DNA from: Distichodus sexfasciatus
Lineage: Eukaryota; Chordata; Actinopteri; Characiformes; Distichodontidae
Assembly: GCA_032718565.1 (NCBI GenBank)
Contig: JAVGVS010000166.1
Coordinates: 124,001-188,000, forward strand
Length of the DNA: 64,000 nt
Direction of reading: 5' to 3'
Numbering within the stretch: the stretch's first letter is position 1; every line of letters begins with the position of its first letter. The notes beneath the pieces are model-generated. The model did no database searches, had not been told where the DNA came from, and worked only from the letters and a program-made list of their open reading frames with translations. Both the position numbers and the translations under genes were made by a program. Below, in pieces: positions 22,080-33,237 of the stretch.

Positions 22080-23330
22080 CAGCCGCGCGGCATTTCTCCG
22101 GACGGGAGGTGATTGTGACACTGGTGGCCTTGAAAAAAGATTGAGCCTTCGTCTTACGGGTGTCGCCACCGCAAACCCCGTCCTTACTGCGGAAAATTGG
22201 ATCCCCCTACCGATTCCGGGCAGGGCGTCAGTCCCCACATCACTGTGGACTTTATCCCCGGATCTGCGGTCCGAAAGGTACAGTATTCTAATAGTGGTCA
22301 TGGACAGGTTCTCAAGGTGCCGCTTTATTCCATTCAGTTCTCTCCCCTCTGCTCTCCAGGTGGCGGAGGTGCTGTTCCAGTTCGTGTTCCGGTATTTTGG
22401 CATCCCTGAGGAGATCCTGTCTGACCGGGGTCCCCAGTTCATCTCACAAGTGTGGAAGGCTTTCATGAAGCACCTGGGGACCACAGTCTACTGTCTCTCA
22501 CTGATCAACGGTCAGGCAGAGTGGACCATCCAAGAGCTCAGCAGGTTCCTCAGGGCCTACTGCCACAGCCGGCAGCACGACTGGGCAGACCTTCTCTGGT
22601 GGGCGGAAATGCGCCCAGAACTCACTGCGCCATTCTGCCACAGGCCTGACGCCTTTGAGTGTGTGTTGGGCGCCCAGCCTCCGCTCTGTCCTGGGATCAC
22701 GGAACCAGCAGGCACCAGGTGGATCACTGATCCCATAAGGCTCAGAGTCTAGGAAGAGCTCCACCTCTATACAGCCAGCCAGTTCATCGTTTGAACATCA
22801 AGACCAACATGGAAAAGGACAGTAGTTTAAAACAGGTGACCGGGTGTGGCTATCCACAAGGGACTTACCCCTTAACCTCCCGTGTCCAAAACTGTCTCCC
22901 CGGTATGTGGGTCCCTTCCTTGTGTGGTGTCCCAGGTAAACCCAGTATCATTTCATGCAGTTACCACCCTGCTGTCACGTGTGCCCTGTGTTTCATGTGT
23001 CTCCTCAGGCCAGTCACCTTGGACTGCTGCAGGCGCCGCAGCGGGGCTCCTCCAGAGGTCCTGGGGGTCGAGGTGCACCCCTGGGGTCCGTGGTCTCCTG
23101 GACTCCTGGTGAAAAAGTGCCTGCAATATCTAGGTTATGAGAGAGGTGCTGGGAGTCTGGCGCGGGACATCCTCAGTCAGGAAACTGATTGAGGACTTCC
23201 ACCGCTAAGTGACGGATCGCCCGACCCCGTCGAAATACCGTCCTCTAATGGAGCTCCGCCCCTTCGCCGGGGTTTACAGAGGGGTGGTCGGGCGCTACTC
23301 CGGAGTGTAAGCGTGGCCCTGGGGGGGTAC
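22080..23330 (+). pseudogene. Gypsy integrase and C-terminal region (copy B)
   Basis: The frame 22141-22752 contains an integrase core. It has VVMDRFSRCRFIPFSSLPSA (first catalytic D, usual context D-R-F), FGIPEEILSDRGPQFISQVW (second catalytic D) and 'TIQELSRFLRAYC' where the third catalytic position and helix are expected; the usual N-E context there is altered (AEWTIQEL). Domain order after RNase H is as in Ty3/gypsy. Downstream (22800-23330) frames are broken, with no clear chromodomain, up to the purine-rich tract CCTGGGGGGGTAC before LTR3. Confidence 0.75.
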
Positions 23331-24204
23331 TGTTACGGCCGCGCCGTCCTCAGCGGCTGTGCCACGTTCACGGTCCCCGGAGTTCTGAGTCTGGTAAGTC
23401 TCTCTTGGGGATCGCGTTTGGTGTCCTCCCTTAGTGTGTATTAGATCACGTTAGGTTTTGCGTAGCAGTGCACCACCCCGTTAGCTTGCGCCCCACTACG
23501 GGTTCTGAGTCTACTCCTAGTGGTTCACATCGGTCTGGCTTCTTTCCCACGCGGTTTTTAACTCTTCACTTGTGCACCCTTCCTGGATAGTTCACAGGTG
23601 AATTAGATGCGGCCTTACTTTCAGTTTGAGTGTTTCACCTGTGTATGATTTAGTCCACGTTTTGCGATTGGTTTATTGTTTGATTACCTCGTTTCGATTC
23701 GTTATTTAACCCAGCCGATCCAAGGTGTTCTTTGGGATTCTTCTCCTCATAATTTGATGCTGTATTTGTTTCCCGTGGAGCTTCAGTTTGGTTTGGAGAA
23801 AAGTTTGGTTTCCTGTGTTTTTCTCGTCCGTTTTACCTTTTTTTCTCACTTCTAACTCCAAGCTAAATGCTGCCTGATCAAAGGTGCTTTCCAAGGTAGA
23901 AGCTTGCTTGGACATTTTTCTCTTGGTTTGGGATGTTTCATGAGATCCGTTCAGGTTTCCCCAGCTTTGAGTTTACAGTCGCTTTTTCGGTCGGTAGGAA
24001 GTTCCCCGTAGGGGCTTTCAACTGGATGAGCACAGTATTTTTTCCTGGCTTGCGTTTTCCGTTTTGGACTCCCCTTTTTTGAGCGACTGTGTTTTGATTC
24101 CTGAGTTAGTTTGTTGTGTTTTGCTTTGGACAATAAATCCCTGTTTTTCTCCCTCATTCTTTTCCCCATTCTCCTTTTTTTGCACACAACACACTTTTCT
24201 CCCA
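23331..24204 (+). repeat. Gypsy 3' LTR (LTR3, copy B)
   Basis: Starts TGTTACGGCC directly after the polypurine tract and ends at CCCA before CCTCT (24205-24209), then LINE tail. It keeps the 5' part that LTR2 lost. Its last bases are altered from the CATGACA end seen in LTR1 and LTR2. Confidence 0.8.
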
Positions 24205-25275
24205 CCTCTATGTCTATTCCTGGCTTCTAATTATATTTAAAACTCCTGTCTAGTTTAAAATGTATATTGCATATTGTATAGTTAAAATGTATATTGTTTA
24301 ATGTAATTTTAGTATTTTTACTTATTTATTGTCTATCCATATTGCCTAGTTGAGCCACTGCCTATTTATTCTCTGTGCTCTGTTTGTTTACTGAAACAAT
24401 GAAACCAGCTCGTCGTCTCTCTATATATCTGCTACAATCTCTGCGAATAACATATCTAAGGTCTCTTTTAAACTTTTTGACTTTACTTCTCTTGACCTAT
24501 AAATGGTCTTGCACTGCAGTATGTGATGACCTCATTTATAATCCGGTAGCGTGCAAAACAATCTCTGCTTTTTAAGTCAAGGCTTAAGACATACTTGTTT
24601 AGTCAGTCTTTAGGTTATTAAATCCTTTTCTTAGTTAAAAGGCGAGATCTGAGAGTTCATGGTCATTTTGAGATTAAAGGTGAAAGAGATTGGTGCTGTC
24701 ATCCTACCACTCTTGCTGATCGCTCCAAGTTTGCAGTTGGTGGTTTGGTGTATGATGCAAGACCCTAGAAGCCCTCATGTCCTATGTTACCTTCCAACCT
24801 CCCTTCTTAGCTAGGCTGCCATAGTTACTCTAGCATTGCGGAGGTTAGGTTAGGGCATAACTTTCTCCTCTCTCTTCTTCCTTTTTCGAGCTGTTCCCGA
24901 GGCGGCTGATCCAGGGATGGTGCTTGGCTAGCCAGCAGGCTCCCTCACCAGGACTCTATGGAGTTGCCCCGAGCTGACACTGACCATCTCGACCTTACCA
25001 AGCTGTTTTTGTATCTTTGCTTCTTTAAATAACTAACAACTCATCTTGATCTATTGCTTGTTGTACAGTAAATGTTCGTGCGCCCGGTCGCCCAGAGGAG
25101 GATGGGGTCCCCCTCCGAGTCTTGGTTCCTCTCAAGGTTTCTTCCTACTAGAGGGAGTTTTTCCTTGCCACTGTCGCCTCAGGCTTGCTTGTTGGGGGGT
25201 TTAGAGTGGTTATATGTAAAGTGCTTTGTGACAATGACTGTTGTTAAGAGCACTATATAAATAAATTTGAATTGA
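24205..25275 (+). repeat. LINE 3' tail plus L2 3' end (copy B)
   Basis: Repeats the order of 19136-19959: CR1/Rex-like LINE tail to about 24480, then the L2 C-terminal codons and 3' untranslated region. It extends past the duplication junction at 25005 to the true L2 3' end, which includes CTCAAGGTTTCTTCC and the terminal AATTTGAATTGATTTG repeat. The same 3' end is found at 31190-31625 (plus) and 32740-33237 (minus). Confidence 0.8.
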
Positions 25276-25284
25276 TTTGAAAAA

Positions 25285-25452
25285 ATCTTTGTGAATCTTG
25301 TTATATTTGTTGCTGAATCAAGAAATATATTTGTGAATGGTGTGATGTTTATTTGTAAGTCATAAATTATCTTTGTGAATCTTGTTATATTAGTTGCTAA
25401 ATCAAAAAAATATATTTGTGAATGGTGTGATATTTATTTGTTGATTTTGACA
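25285..25452. repeat. Two-copy tandem repeat, period about 84 bp
   Basis: Two units beginning ATCTTTGTGAATCTTGTTAT and containing GTGAATGGTGTGAT(G/A)TTTAT, with a few substitutions, placed directly after the L2 end. Confidence 0.8.
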
Positions 25453-26164
25453 CTAATCTAATCCCATTTAGGTCTGCTGATGCTGAGAAGAATCCATTAT
25501 CTTAAAAGTATGAACCATCTTGGTGACATAACATACTTAAAATGCTTAACTATGGGGTAGTTATCTCAATAAATGTATTCCTTCGTTTAGTACTGGATAA
25601 ATCTCCACCTGCAGAAGTTGCACTTACAAAAGCATTTGTGTCTTTACCAGCACTGACAATTTCATCAAGAGCAGATTCATTAATTAGGCTGCAGTGTTTC
25701 AGCCTGCATTTTCAAAAACTGAGAAGCTGAATTGTGGTGTAGTTTTGCTTTTACCTGGCTGCTATCATACATACCAACATGTCTGCATTCACAGTGTGTG
25801 TGGGAAACTCACATTCTGCAGGCTGCACAGTGCTTAGACCCAGAGAATTAATTTCAGTTACTGAGACTTCATCATCAAAACACATCTGCACTACCATCAT
25901 GTCTTTGTGCCCAGCTTTTGTGAGTGTTAAATAAGGTAAGGAGTGTTTTCTTAGAAAAAGGTTGCTTGAACTCACATAGAGGGCATGTATGAACCACTTG
26001 AATTCATTGCTTTCCATGACTCGCACCCCTCCTCACTGTCCTGTAAAAGCGGGATATGTGAACTTTAAGTGCATTAAATGACTGAAATTAACAAATGCAA
26101 GAATCATGGAGCCAAGGCAAAGGACTGACTTTCAACAAAATCTTATAATGCAAACAATAGTAGT
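25453..26164. other. Unassigned stretch with an exon-like open frame (minus, 25751-26026)
   Basis: The minus-strand open frame (92 codons) contains NEFKWFIHALYVSSSNLF and VTEINSLGLSTVQPAECEF. It ends at a plausible splice donor (GCAGCCAG|GTAAAAG, about 25754), and a pyrimidine-AG stretch 'cgcttttacag' lies just upstream, near 26044. A TGA lies in frame between that AG and the open stretch. I do not recognise the product: it could be an exon of a host gene or of a degraded element. Nothing else is seen here. Confidence 0.3.
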
Positions 26165-26228
26165 CAAATTGAATTGAATTGAATCTTTTATTATCGAGAT
26201 TTCATCCTAACTCCATAGAATGGCATGC

Positions 26229-26262
26229 ACGCTCACACACACACCCACACACACACAGAATA
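26229..26262. repeat. (CA)n microsatellite
   Basis: Interrupted CA repeat in the 3' untranslated region of the minus-strand LINE. Confidence 0.85.
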
Positions 26263-26689
26263 CATAACAGTTAAAAATGCAACAATAAATTAAACTACAA
26301 ATAAAAAAGAAAAGAAAAGAAAGAGGTCTAGGTTAAGAACAAGGATACTTTATATCGGAGGTGCTTCCTAATTACTCTGGGCCGATGGGGGAAGGAGTGG
26401 GATAGAGTTCAGCTCACGTAGAGTAACATGGTAAAAACTGTTTTTTAGCTGAGAAGTACGGCATTTCAGTGCTCTGTATCGTCTTCCCGAGGGCAGCAGG
26501 GTAAACAGCTGATGGAAGGGGTGAGTAGTGTCTTTTATGATCCTGTATGCTCTGCTGCAACATCGAGACCTGTAGATGTCCTCCAGAGGGAGTAGAGGAA
26601 GACCAATAATTTTTTGTGCTGTTTTAACAACCCTCTGTAGGGCTGTTCTATCTGCTGCCGAACAGTTTCCGTACCAGGCTGTTATACAG

Positions 26690-27555
26690 GTTAGAATTAG
26701 TGGTGGGCATAGATTAATCTCACTGTAATCTTGGAATTTATCTAGATTAATCTAGATTAAAATGGCTCATTTGAATTGTGCTGAAGGCATTCAGAATATG
26801 TGTGCTACCCAAATAATGACTAAAAGTAAGTCTTTGAGAACGGGAATGGGAAATGTTACGAGAATAAAGTCGAAATCTTATGAGAATAAAGTCGAAATGT
26901 TACGAGAAAAAAGTCGAAATATTTCGAGAATAAACTCGTAGTAATACGAGATTAAAATTGTAGTATTTTGAGAAATAATTGTCTCTCGCAAATAGTCTCT
27001 CGCAATTCTGTGATTTTTCTAGAAATATTTCGAGTTTTTTTTACTCGTAATATTTCGAGTTTTTTCTCGTAACATTTCGACTTTATTCTCGTAACATTTC
27101 AACTTTATTCTCGTAAGCTTTCGACTTTATTCTCATAGTTTCGAGTTTATTCTCAAAATATTACGAGTTTAATCTCGTAATCTTAGATTTTTTTTAAAGG
27201 TGGCACTAAAACGCCGTCGTAATTTACAACTACCGTCTTAACAATTTTTATTATTGGATAAACTGACAATAGTTTTATAAAATAGTACAATATAAAATCT
27301 TAATCCAACAGATCCCACTAAACTAGACACTTGCGGAAGTGCAGGTGTCTGAGAGTGCAAGTCTGCAGCCAGACCCTATTGATACATCCGCGCTAAAATA
27401 TCAAGGTGAAAGTCATCATAGCTTGCGTAGTATACACCCAGCTCCCAACCCAACTTTGTGAATAGAATAACGGCGATATTTTTTTTATCACCCGATAAGA
27501 GTCTCACGTTAACGCAGCACGTTAACGCCGATAACGGCCCACCACTAGTTAGAAT
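26690..27555. mobile_element. Non-autonomous hAT transposon, TSD GTTAGAAT
   Basis: The element spans 26698-27547 (850 bp). Its perfect 11-bp terminal inverted repeats are TAGTGGTGGGC and GCCCACCACTA, and it is flanked by 8-bp duplications GTTAGAAT (26690-26697 and 27548-27555). Eight-base duplications and these ends are diagnostic of hAT. It interrupts the LINE coding region between '..YHCSVESIL' and the sequence for 'TAWYGNCSAA'. It contains no transposase; the short open frame in its right part is incidental. The middle is made of inverted short repeats, described separately. Confidence 0.95.
26855..27195. repeat. Hairpin-forming minisatellite inside the hAT
   Basis: Units of about 20 bp of the type TTACGAGAATAAAGTCGAAA run one way (about 26855-26960) and their complements run the other way (about 27020-27190). 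They are separated by about 60 bp containing 'gtctctcgca' twice. Together they could fold into a long imperfect hairpin. Confidence 0.8.
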
Positions 27556-27560
27556 ACTTT

Positions 27561-28604
27561 CCACTGAGCAGTGATAGAAGGACTGTACCAGTCTACTAAT
27601 CATGTTATTCCTTCTTAACATCCTAAGGAAGTAAAGTCTCTGCTGGGCTTTTTTCACTATAGCAGTGGTGTTTATGGTCCATTTGAGATCATTACTGATG
27701 TGAATCCCTAGGAATTTAAAACTACTTACCTGCTCTACTTCCTCGTCTCCTATATTAAGAGGACAGTGCTCCTCCTGTCACGCCTGAAGTCCACAACGAG
27801 CTCCTTTGGCTTCCTGATGTTTAATGATAGGTTGTTTTTTCCACACCAATTTATAAGATTACTGACCTCATTTCTATAAGCTGTCTCATCAGCATTTGAG
27901 ATGAGTCCTACAATTGTTGTGTCGTCAGCAAATTTAATTATTGTATTTGTGGAATATTTAGGTGTGCAATCATATGTGTAGAGAGAATAGAGAGCTGGGC
28001 TAAGCACACATCCCTGTGGTGCTCCCATGCTGAGGGTCAGGCTTGAGGAGGTATAGGGGCTGAGTCTCACTGTCTGTAGGCGGTTAGTTAAGTCTTTTAT
28101 CCACAGGCTTAGATGTTTGCTGAGACCCAGGTTCTGTAGCTTCCTGACCAATATGCTGGGAATGATAGTATTAAAAGCCGAACTGTAATCCACAAACAAC
28201 ATCCTTACATATGCCCCCTTCTGCTCCAGGTGGGACATTACAATATGAAGGACTGTGTTTAAGGCATCCTCAGTCGACCTATTTGCCCTGTATGCATACT
28301 GGTGCTGGTCTGTAGCTAAAGGAAGAATAGCTTTCATATGCCCCAAAACAAGTCTTTCAAAGCACTTTAAGATGATGGAAGTCAAAGCCACTGGTCTGTA
28401 GTCATTCAGGGTGCTGACATTGGCCTGCTTGGGCACTGGAATGATAATGGCAGTTTTTAAACAGGCTGGCACAAAGGCATGTGCTAGCGAGAGGTTGAAT
28501 ATGTCCGTAAAACCCTCCGCAAGTTGATAGGCACAGTCCTTGAGCACCCTTCCTGGGATCCCATCTGAACCTGCTGCCTTCCTGATATTTATGCGTTTGA
28601 GCAC
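27561..28604 (-). pseudogene. CR1/Rex-like LINE reverse transcriptase
   Basis: RNA-templated DNA synthesis for target-primed integration. The 284-codon frame (28604-27750) holds the RT core in order: AAGSDGIPGRVLKDCAYQLA, LNDYRPVALTSIILKCFERL, 'AYRANRSTEDAL', YVRMLFVDYSSAFNTIIPS (first catalytic Asp), 'MGAPQGCVLSPALYSLYT' and IIKFADDTTIVGLI with the FADD catalytic box, then LSLNIRKPKELVVDFRRD. After one frame change the thumb/C-terminal part 'KKAQQRLYFLRMLRRN' follows at 27657-27560. All key RT residues are present, but the frameshift and the hAT insertion break the ORF. Confidence 0.9.
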
Positions 28605-28719
28605 CTATACAACCTCTTGTGTCTGCAAGGAGAACGAGTGATCGGCAGTAGCCAGCTGGGATGAAACAGCAAAGTCTGTACCCCTCTCAAACCTGGCAAA
28701 AAAATAATTCAGTTCGTTG

Positions 28720-29635
28720 GCCAGAAATGCATCAGTTACGATTGGTGGGTCTCTGCAACCCCTGAAGCTGCTTTTATACCCTTTTTTAGGTTATGCCTTG
28801 CCGCACTATACAGCTCTCTGTTCCCAGACCTGTAAGCTGCATCACGTTTCCTCAGAAGGACCTGGACCTCCCTGGTCATCCATGGTTTCCTATTTGCAAA
28901 TACACGTATCTGCTTTTTGATGGTAATAGTCTCAACACAACTCCTGATGTAAAATAGGACGGATGATGTGTATTCCTCTAGGTCCTTGGAGGCAAACAAG
29001 CTCCAGTCAGTACATTGGAAACAGTCTTGCAGCTGGAGGGATGCATCCACTGGCCAAATATGAACTGTTTTAACCACAGGTTGCTGTTTTTTAGTAACAG
29101 GGCGGTAGGCTGGGGTTAAAAACAATGACACGTGATCAGATTGTCCAAGATGAGAGAGTGGGAACGCTCTGTATGCTTTAGATATATTTGAATAAACATG
29201 GTCCTGGGTATTCCTCCCCCTTGTAGCACATTTCACGTGCTGATAAAAGCTGGGAAGTACAGTTTTTAAATGAGCTTGATTAAAATCCCCCGCTATAATG
29301 TGAACGCTGTTTGGATAAGCTCCCTGCAATCCGTTCACTATGGCTGATAAGCGGCCGAGTGCAGTGCTAACATTAGCATCGGGAGGAATATAGACAGCAG
29401 TAATGGTAACAGCACTTAGCTCTCATGGTAAGTAAAATGGTCTACATAGCACAGAGAGAGCTTCCAGATCAGGACAGCAGTGACTCGCCTTAATCCTATG
29501 AATTGCACTCCAATCATTGTGGATATAGATGCAAAGTCCCCCTCCCTTGCTCTTACCCGACTCGTTATTCCTGTCCTGCCGATAGCATGTGCGGCCCACA
29601 AGCGGCACCGCTTCATCAGGGATGATCTGTATCAA
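28720..29635 (-). pseudogene. CR1/Rex-like LINE apurinic endonuclease
   Basis: The minus frames 29635-29423 and 29338-28736 together cover most of an AP-type endonuclease. Blocks are 'SGKSKGGGLCIYIHNDW', 'HCCPDLEALSVLCRPFYLP', NSVHIIAGDFNQAHLKTVLP (catalytic D-x-N) and 'SHLGQSDHVSLFL' (the SDH catalytic block). A linker with 'NRKPWMTREVQVLLRKRDAA' follows. The N-terminal E-T catalytic part is missing at the truncated 5' end, and a frame change lies near 29400, so it is inactive. Confidence 0.85.
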
Positions 29636-30880
29636 AATAGTCAACAAGGAAGTACGGGCAATTGTCAATCTTTCACGATTCCTCCACAATCCATTACATT
29701 CTTGCTTGGCCCCTCTACTTTGCCATGTGGCCTTCTTATAGAGGGTTACCCTCTTCTGTATTACAGTCAATTCATCCATTATCTTCACCAGTACCACCAG
29801 AACCACTGGGGCCATTACAGGGACCTTGCACCTTGAAACTCCTTTAGCAGCTTCATCCACTGTATTGTTTCCAGCAATTACATAATCATGTCCTTTCTTG
29901 TGGGCTTGGCATTTAATTATAGCCAACTTTCTGGGCAACATCATTGCTGAAATCAAGTCAAGTATCTGATTTAAATGCTGAATTGAAGTCCCATCTGTTT
30001 TTCTAAATCCCCTCTGGGGGACATTTTCAATGTCACATCTGGGTAGGTTAACAAACATGAATACTGCAAGCAACAAGCTTGAGTTAACACAAATCTCCCA
30101 ATCTCAATCATCTCAATCATTTTGTGATTTAAATGAATTATGGCAGGATACCCCATCATCAGAACTAAAGCGTTCTTTTACACTGTTGCTAAACCTTGAT
30201 AGCATGGGGGTCATTGGTATAAGCTGTGATTGTTCTGAGAATCCTACTGGCAAATTAACCAGACCTGGGGAGGTAATCTGAATTTACACATGTATAATAA
30301 GCTCTAGTATCAACCATCATATTCACTGGTCCTACGTCAATGTGAACCCTGCAGCATTGGTTCGGTGTCAGCTCCTTTACTGGCCAATAAGAGCTGACCC
30401 TCCCCAATAGGATCCTCTGCGCACCCCTACTAATGGTTGGTTTGGTCCAGCCCAGGGACTGTGCAGGATTCTGTTCACATGGCCATGACTCTGACCTCAG
30501 GGTGGGTGTCAGGCCAGCAACTCCCCCTGCCCTCTGGAGCTCTGCCAGGTTAATGATTAATAGGACAATTCCTTCTGTTGTGACCAGGCTGCATACATCC
30601 CCAGAACACTCCAGGTGGACCTTGTTGTTGTTGCTGCGGTCCTTTGCTCTCTTTTTTTCCTTTCCTTGGGTGCTTGCCAGTTCTTTCTCCACACGCTTCT
30701 ATATGCCACTCAATTTCTTCACTGAGACTTTTCACTGCCGTGTCAACCAACCCCCCTAGCTGCTTCTCATTATTGTATCCCTTATAATAATCTATTTCTG
30801 GTCTTTCAACACATCTCTCACTATTCCTTCTATCTTCAAATTTAGGCAAAGATCGGGTACAATGCTGTCGTACTGTCTTC
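29636..30880 (-). pseudogene. Endogenous retrovirus remnant (gag-NC, protease, RNase H, integrase start)
   Basis: Minus-strand order 5' to 3'. A gag C-terminal part with a zinc knuckle at about 30590-30550 reads WGCMQPGHNRRNC, with its first cysteine position replaced. A protease-like stretch at about 30330-30290 has the catalytic position reading D-T-R instead of the usual D-T-G. After missing RT, an RNase H C-terminal block (30000-29900; 'MLPRKLAIIKCQAHKKG') joins an integrase N-terminal block (about 29850-29650). No LTRs or env are seen. Frames are broken throughout; this is an old, non-functional copy next to the LINE. Confidence 0.7.
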
Positions 30881-31189
30881 CCTCACATTGATTTCCCCCT
30901 GTACACCTACAGTGCCTTTGATTACTGGGCACTGGCTTACATGGGAAAGAGAATTAGAAAATATTTTTTTTCAAATGTTCTCTGTGTTGCCTCTTCTCCA
31001 TCTTTTGTCTTTTCTTTCTTACTTGTCTCAAGAAGTTCTCTCCTTCTTCTCTGAAAAGTCTAAGAATTTCCAGCTCCTCTTCTCATATCTTATGGCTTTT
31101 CTTCTTCTTATCGCAGATCTTCTCTACTGGAGTCAGCTTTTGTATGGCTTGCTCTGCTCCTGTTCGTTTTAGTTTTGACCTTATGCTGG
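30881..31189. other. Probable continuation of retroviral gag or junction sequence
   Basis: Pyrimidine-rich on the plus strand (30980-31120). It lies between the retroviral remnant and an L2 3' end, with no intact frame. The part next to 30880 may still be gag; I cannot place the boundary. Confidence 0.35.
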
Positions 31190-31625
31190 GACTCTATGGA
31201 GACGTCATCATCTGGAACCAGCTGGCATTTCTCGGACCCTATGGACATGAACTGAATTACCAGTTTAATATTGAACTAATTTTAGCTTAATGTTGCTGAG
31301 AGGATCTTGCAAGTGGTCCAGCAATGACTCGGGATTCGAAAATGTCCCTTGGACTACTTTTTATATCTTCAAATGACTAATTAACAATTAATCTTGAACT
31401 AATGCTTACTGTGTATTAAATGTTCATGCACCCGGTTGCCCAGAGGAGTATGGGGTCCCCTTGCAAGACTTGGTTCCTCTCAAGGTTTCTTCCTATTAGA
31501 GGGAGTTTTTCCTTGCCACTGTTGCCTTAGGCTTGCTTGTTGGGGATTCAGGCCGGTTATATTTAAGTGCTTTGGGACAATGACTATTGGTTAGAGCGCT
31601 ATAAAAATAAATTTGAATTTGAATC
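31190..31625 (+). mobile_element. L2 LINE 3' end (5'-truncated copy)
   Basis: Contains the L2 3' untranslated block (CTCAAGGTTTCTTCCTA, GGGAGTTTTTCCTTGCCACT) and ends in AATTTGAATTTGAATC, the same end as at 25275. No coding part is left. Confidence 0.8.
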
Positions 31626-32739
31626 TCGACCTCAACCTCAATCCAAACTACACCTGCTTCTCCTTCACACACCCACAAAGAACAGAAAACTCACACTTTG
31701 CTTCTCTGGCAGCTTTTTTCGATCAGGGCTTTACATTCTCCTGACACCTACCTACACTTTTGTACTTTCTTAGAGTGACCTATCATTCTACATAAAATCA
31801 TTCAAACATTACTTACACCCTTCACACATGCAAACATAGGCAGTTGTAAAGCGGCACTTCTCAAGTCAATTTTTGCACTTCAGCCTTGCCCTTTCCAACT
31901 TTCAACACATACACACTCTAGTGGAGGCAGTACTTCTTGAGTTCATGCCTTCAATCCCAGCAAAGCATTACTCCTAGCCTGCCCTTATCTCCAGCCCAGC
32001 CCTTACTCGACAGCTAGGATTTCAGATACGTGACCTGACCTCAGCAAGCTTTTCACCCTTTGCACAGCTCAAACCTTTGCACACAAAGGATTTTATAGCT
32101 GGCTATAATTTACTGCTGTTTTAGTCAAGGCCACACGCCCAATGAAAGGTAGCAGAAAAAACGTCCCCCGCCTCTCAGCTCCTCCACTTTAATCCCGACA
32201 CAAACTAAGCAGAAGACTGTGTGTTCAATTTTGACACGGAACCTTTCTGGAGATGAATGCTCTGGTGTATGTCCTGCACAGAGATTAAATCTAAATGGTA
32301 GCAGAAGTTGATTACCCATAGCTGCTTGTATTTTCTGTGCAGGTCAGCCCAGAACTTCTCTTGCCAATCACATCAGGGTCACAAAGATTATGAGGCTTCA
32401 GGTTTAGATGAATGAAAACTCGTACAGCAGGAAATTATAGTGGGCAAGCTTTTTTGCAATCCAACCACCAATACCCTGCCCACCCAGGGATCAGCATGCC
32501 GAGGCTGGTTCAGGGTCTAATCTTAAACACACCCAGTTTTCTTTCTTTTTACCCCCCAGGCTCACGCCACCATTATATGACAAAATTTGGATCTGTACTG
32601 CATCCGCACACACTAAAAAAATGGTCAATTGTGTTAGTATTAATTAACGAATGTCAGAAATTGTGTACTTAAACGAGCCATTTAGATTTCTCCTATACTT
32701 CTACATCACAGAAGGAGATATTTGAATAACTCCACTCTC
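31626..32739. other. No recognised gene
   Basis: Intergenic sequence; short frames only. A polypyrimidine stretch is at 32535-32560. No element ends identified. Confidence 0.4.
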
Positions 32740-33237
32740 AAATTCAAATTCAACTCTTCGCTCTTAGCAACAGTCATTGTCACAAAGCAAGCCTGAGGTG
32801 ACAGTGGCAAGGAAAAACTCCCTTTAATAGGAAGAAACCTTGAGAGGAACCAAGACTCGGAAGGGCACCCCATCCTCCTCTGGGTGACCGGGCACACGAA
32901 CATTTCATTCAGCAAGCATTAGTTGAAAATGAATTGTTAGTTATTTAAAGAAGCAAAGATACAAAAATAGTCAGAGGGATGTTTTCGAATCCCGAGTTGT
33001 TACTGGGCAGGACCCTCTCAGCCACATTAAGCTAAAATTAGTTCAGTATTATACTGCTAATTCAGTTGAGGTCTGGTCCATCCAGGTGTGGGTTCAGTCG
33101 GTCAGCATCAGCTCGGGAGGGTTGAGATGGTCAAGCGTCAGCTCAGGACGTGTGAGAGCCCAGCCCAGACCCAGGGAGGAGTCCGCCGCATCAGACTCCA
33201 GCTCCAGATCGTCACAGCAACCTCAGCGCACCAGATC
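32740..33237 (-). mobile_element. L2 LINE 3' region, minus strand
   Basis: The reverse complement carries the L2 3' block ending in short GAATTTGAATTTGA-type repeats at 32741-32755. It probably belongs to the same L2 copy as the endonuclease at 33676-34258 and 36290-36690; the RT between them is missing or replaced by the LINE piece at 33238. Confidence 0.7.

Larger units (their letters stand above)
17531..25005 (+). repeat. Tandem duplication of a nested gypsy/LINE/L2 segment
   Basis: Unit A (17531-19959) and unit B (19960-25005) both run: gypsy zinc-knuckle region, pol, LTR, CR1/Rex-like LINE 3' tail, L2 3' region. Both begin at 'CAAGGAGCACCCCAGGCG' and both end at 'CTTACCAAGCTG'. After unit B the L2 sequence continues uninterrupted to its normal 3' end (25275). 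The junctions fall at arbitrary points in unrelated elements, so this is a duplication made after the insertions. The LINE-tail parts look over 90% alike by eye, and the gypsy parts are more diverged. The units differ in length because copy A lost most of pol. Confidence 0.75.
26165..29635 (-). mobile_element. CR1/Rex-like LINE, minus strand, 5'-truncated
   Basis: This is the best-preserved copy of this family in the window. Reading the minus strand it has an endonuclease (about 29635-28720), a reverse transcriptase (28604-27750), a C-terminal part (27660-26370, split by a hAT insertion) and a 3' untranslated region with a (CA)n tract (26229-26262). It ends in the short tandem tail GATTCAATTCAATTCAATTTG on the minus strand (about 26167-26188). 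The 5' end abuts retroviral sequence. A few frameshifts separate otherwise long open frames. Confidence 0.85.

Noticed and set aside
26855..27195. CRISPR-like array
   Set aside because: Units are about 20 bp, contiguous without spacers, and reverse orientation in the middle; they sit inside a eukaryotic hAT element.
28717..29836. Plus-strand open frames overlapping the minus-strand LINE
   Set aside because: They are antisense shadows of the LINE endonuclease and the retroviral remnant.
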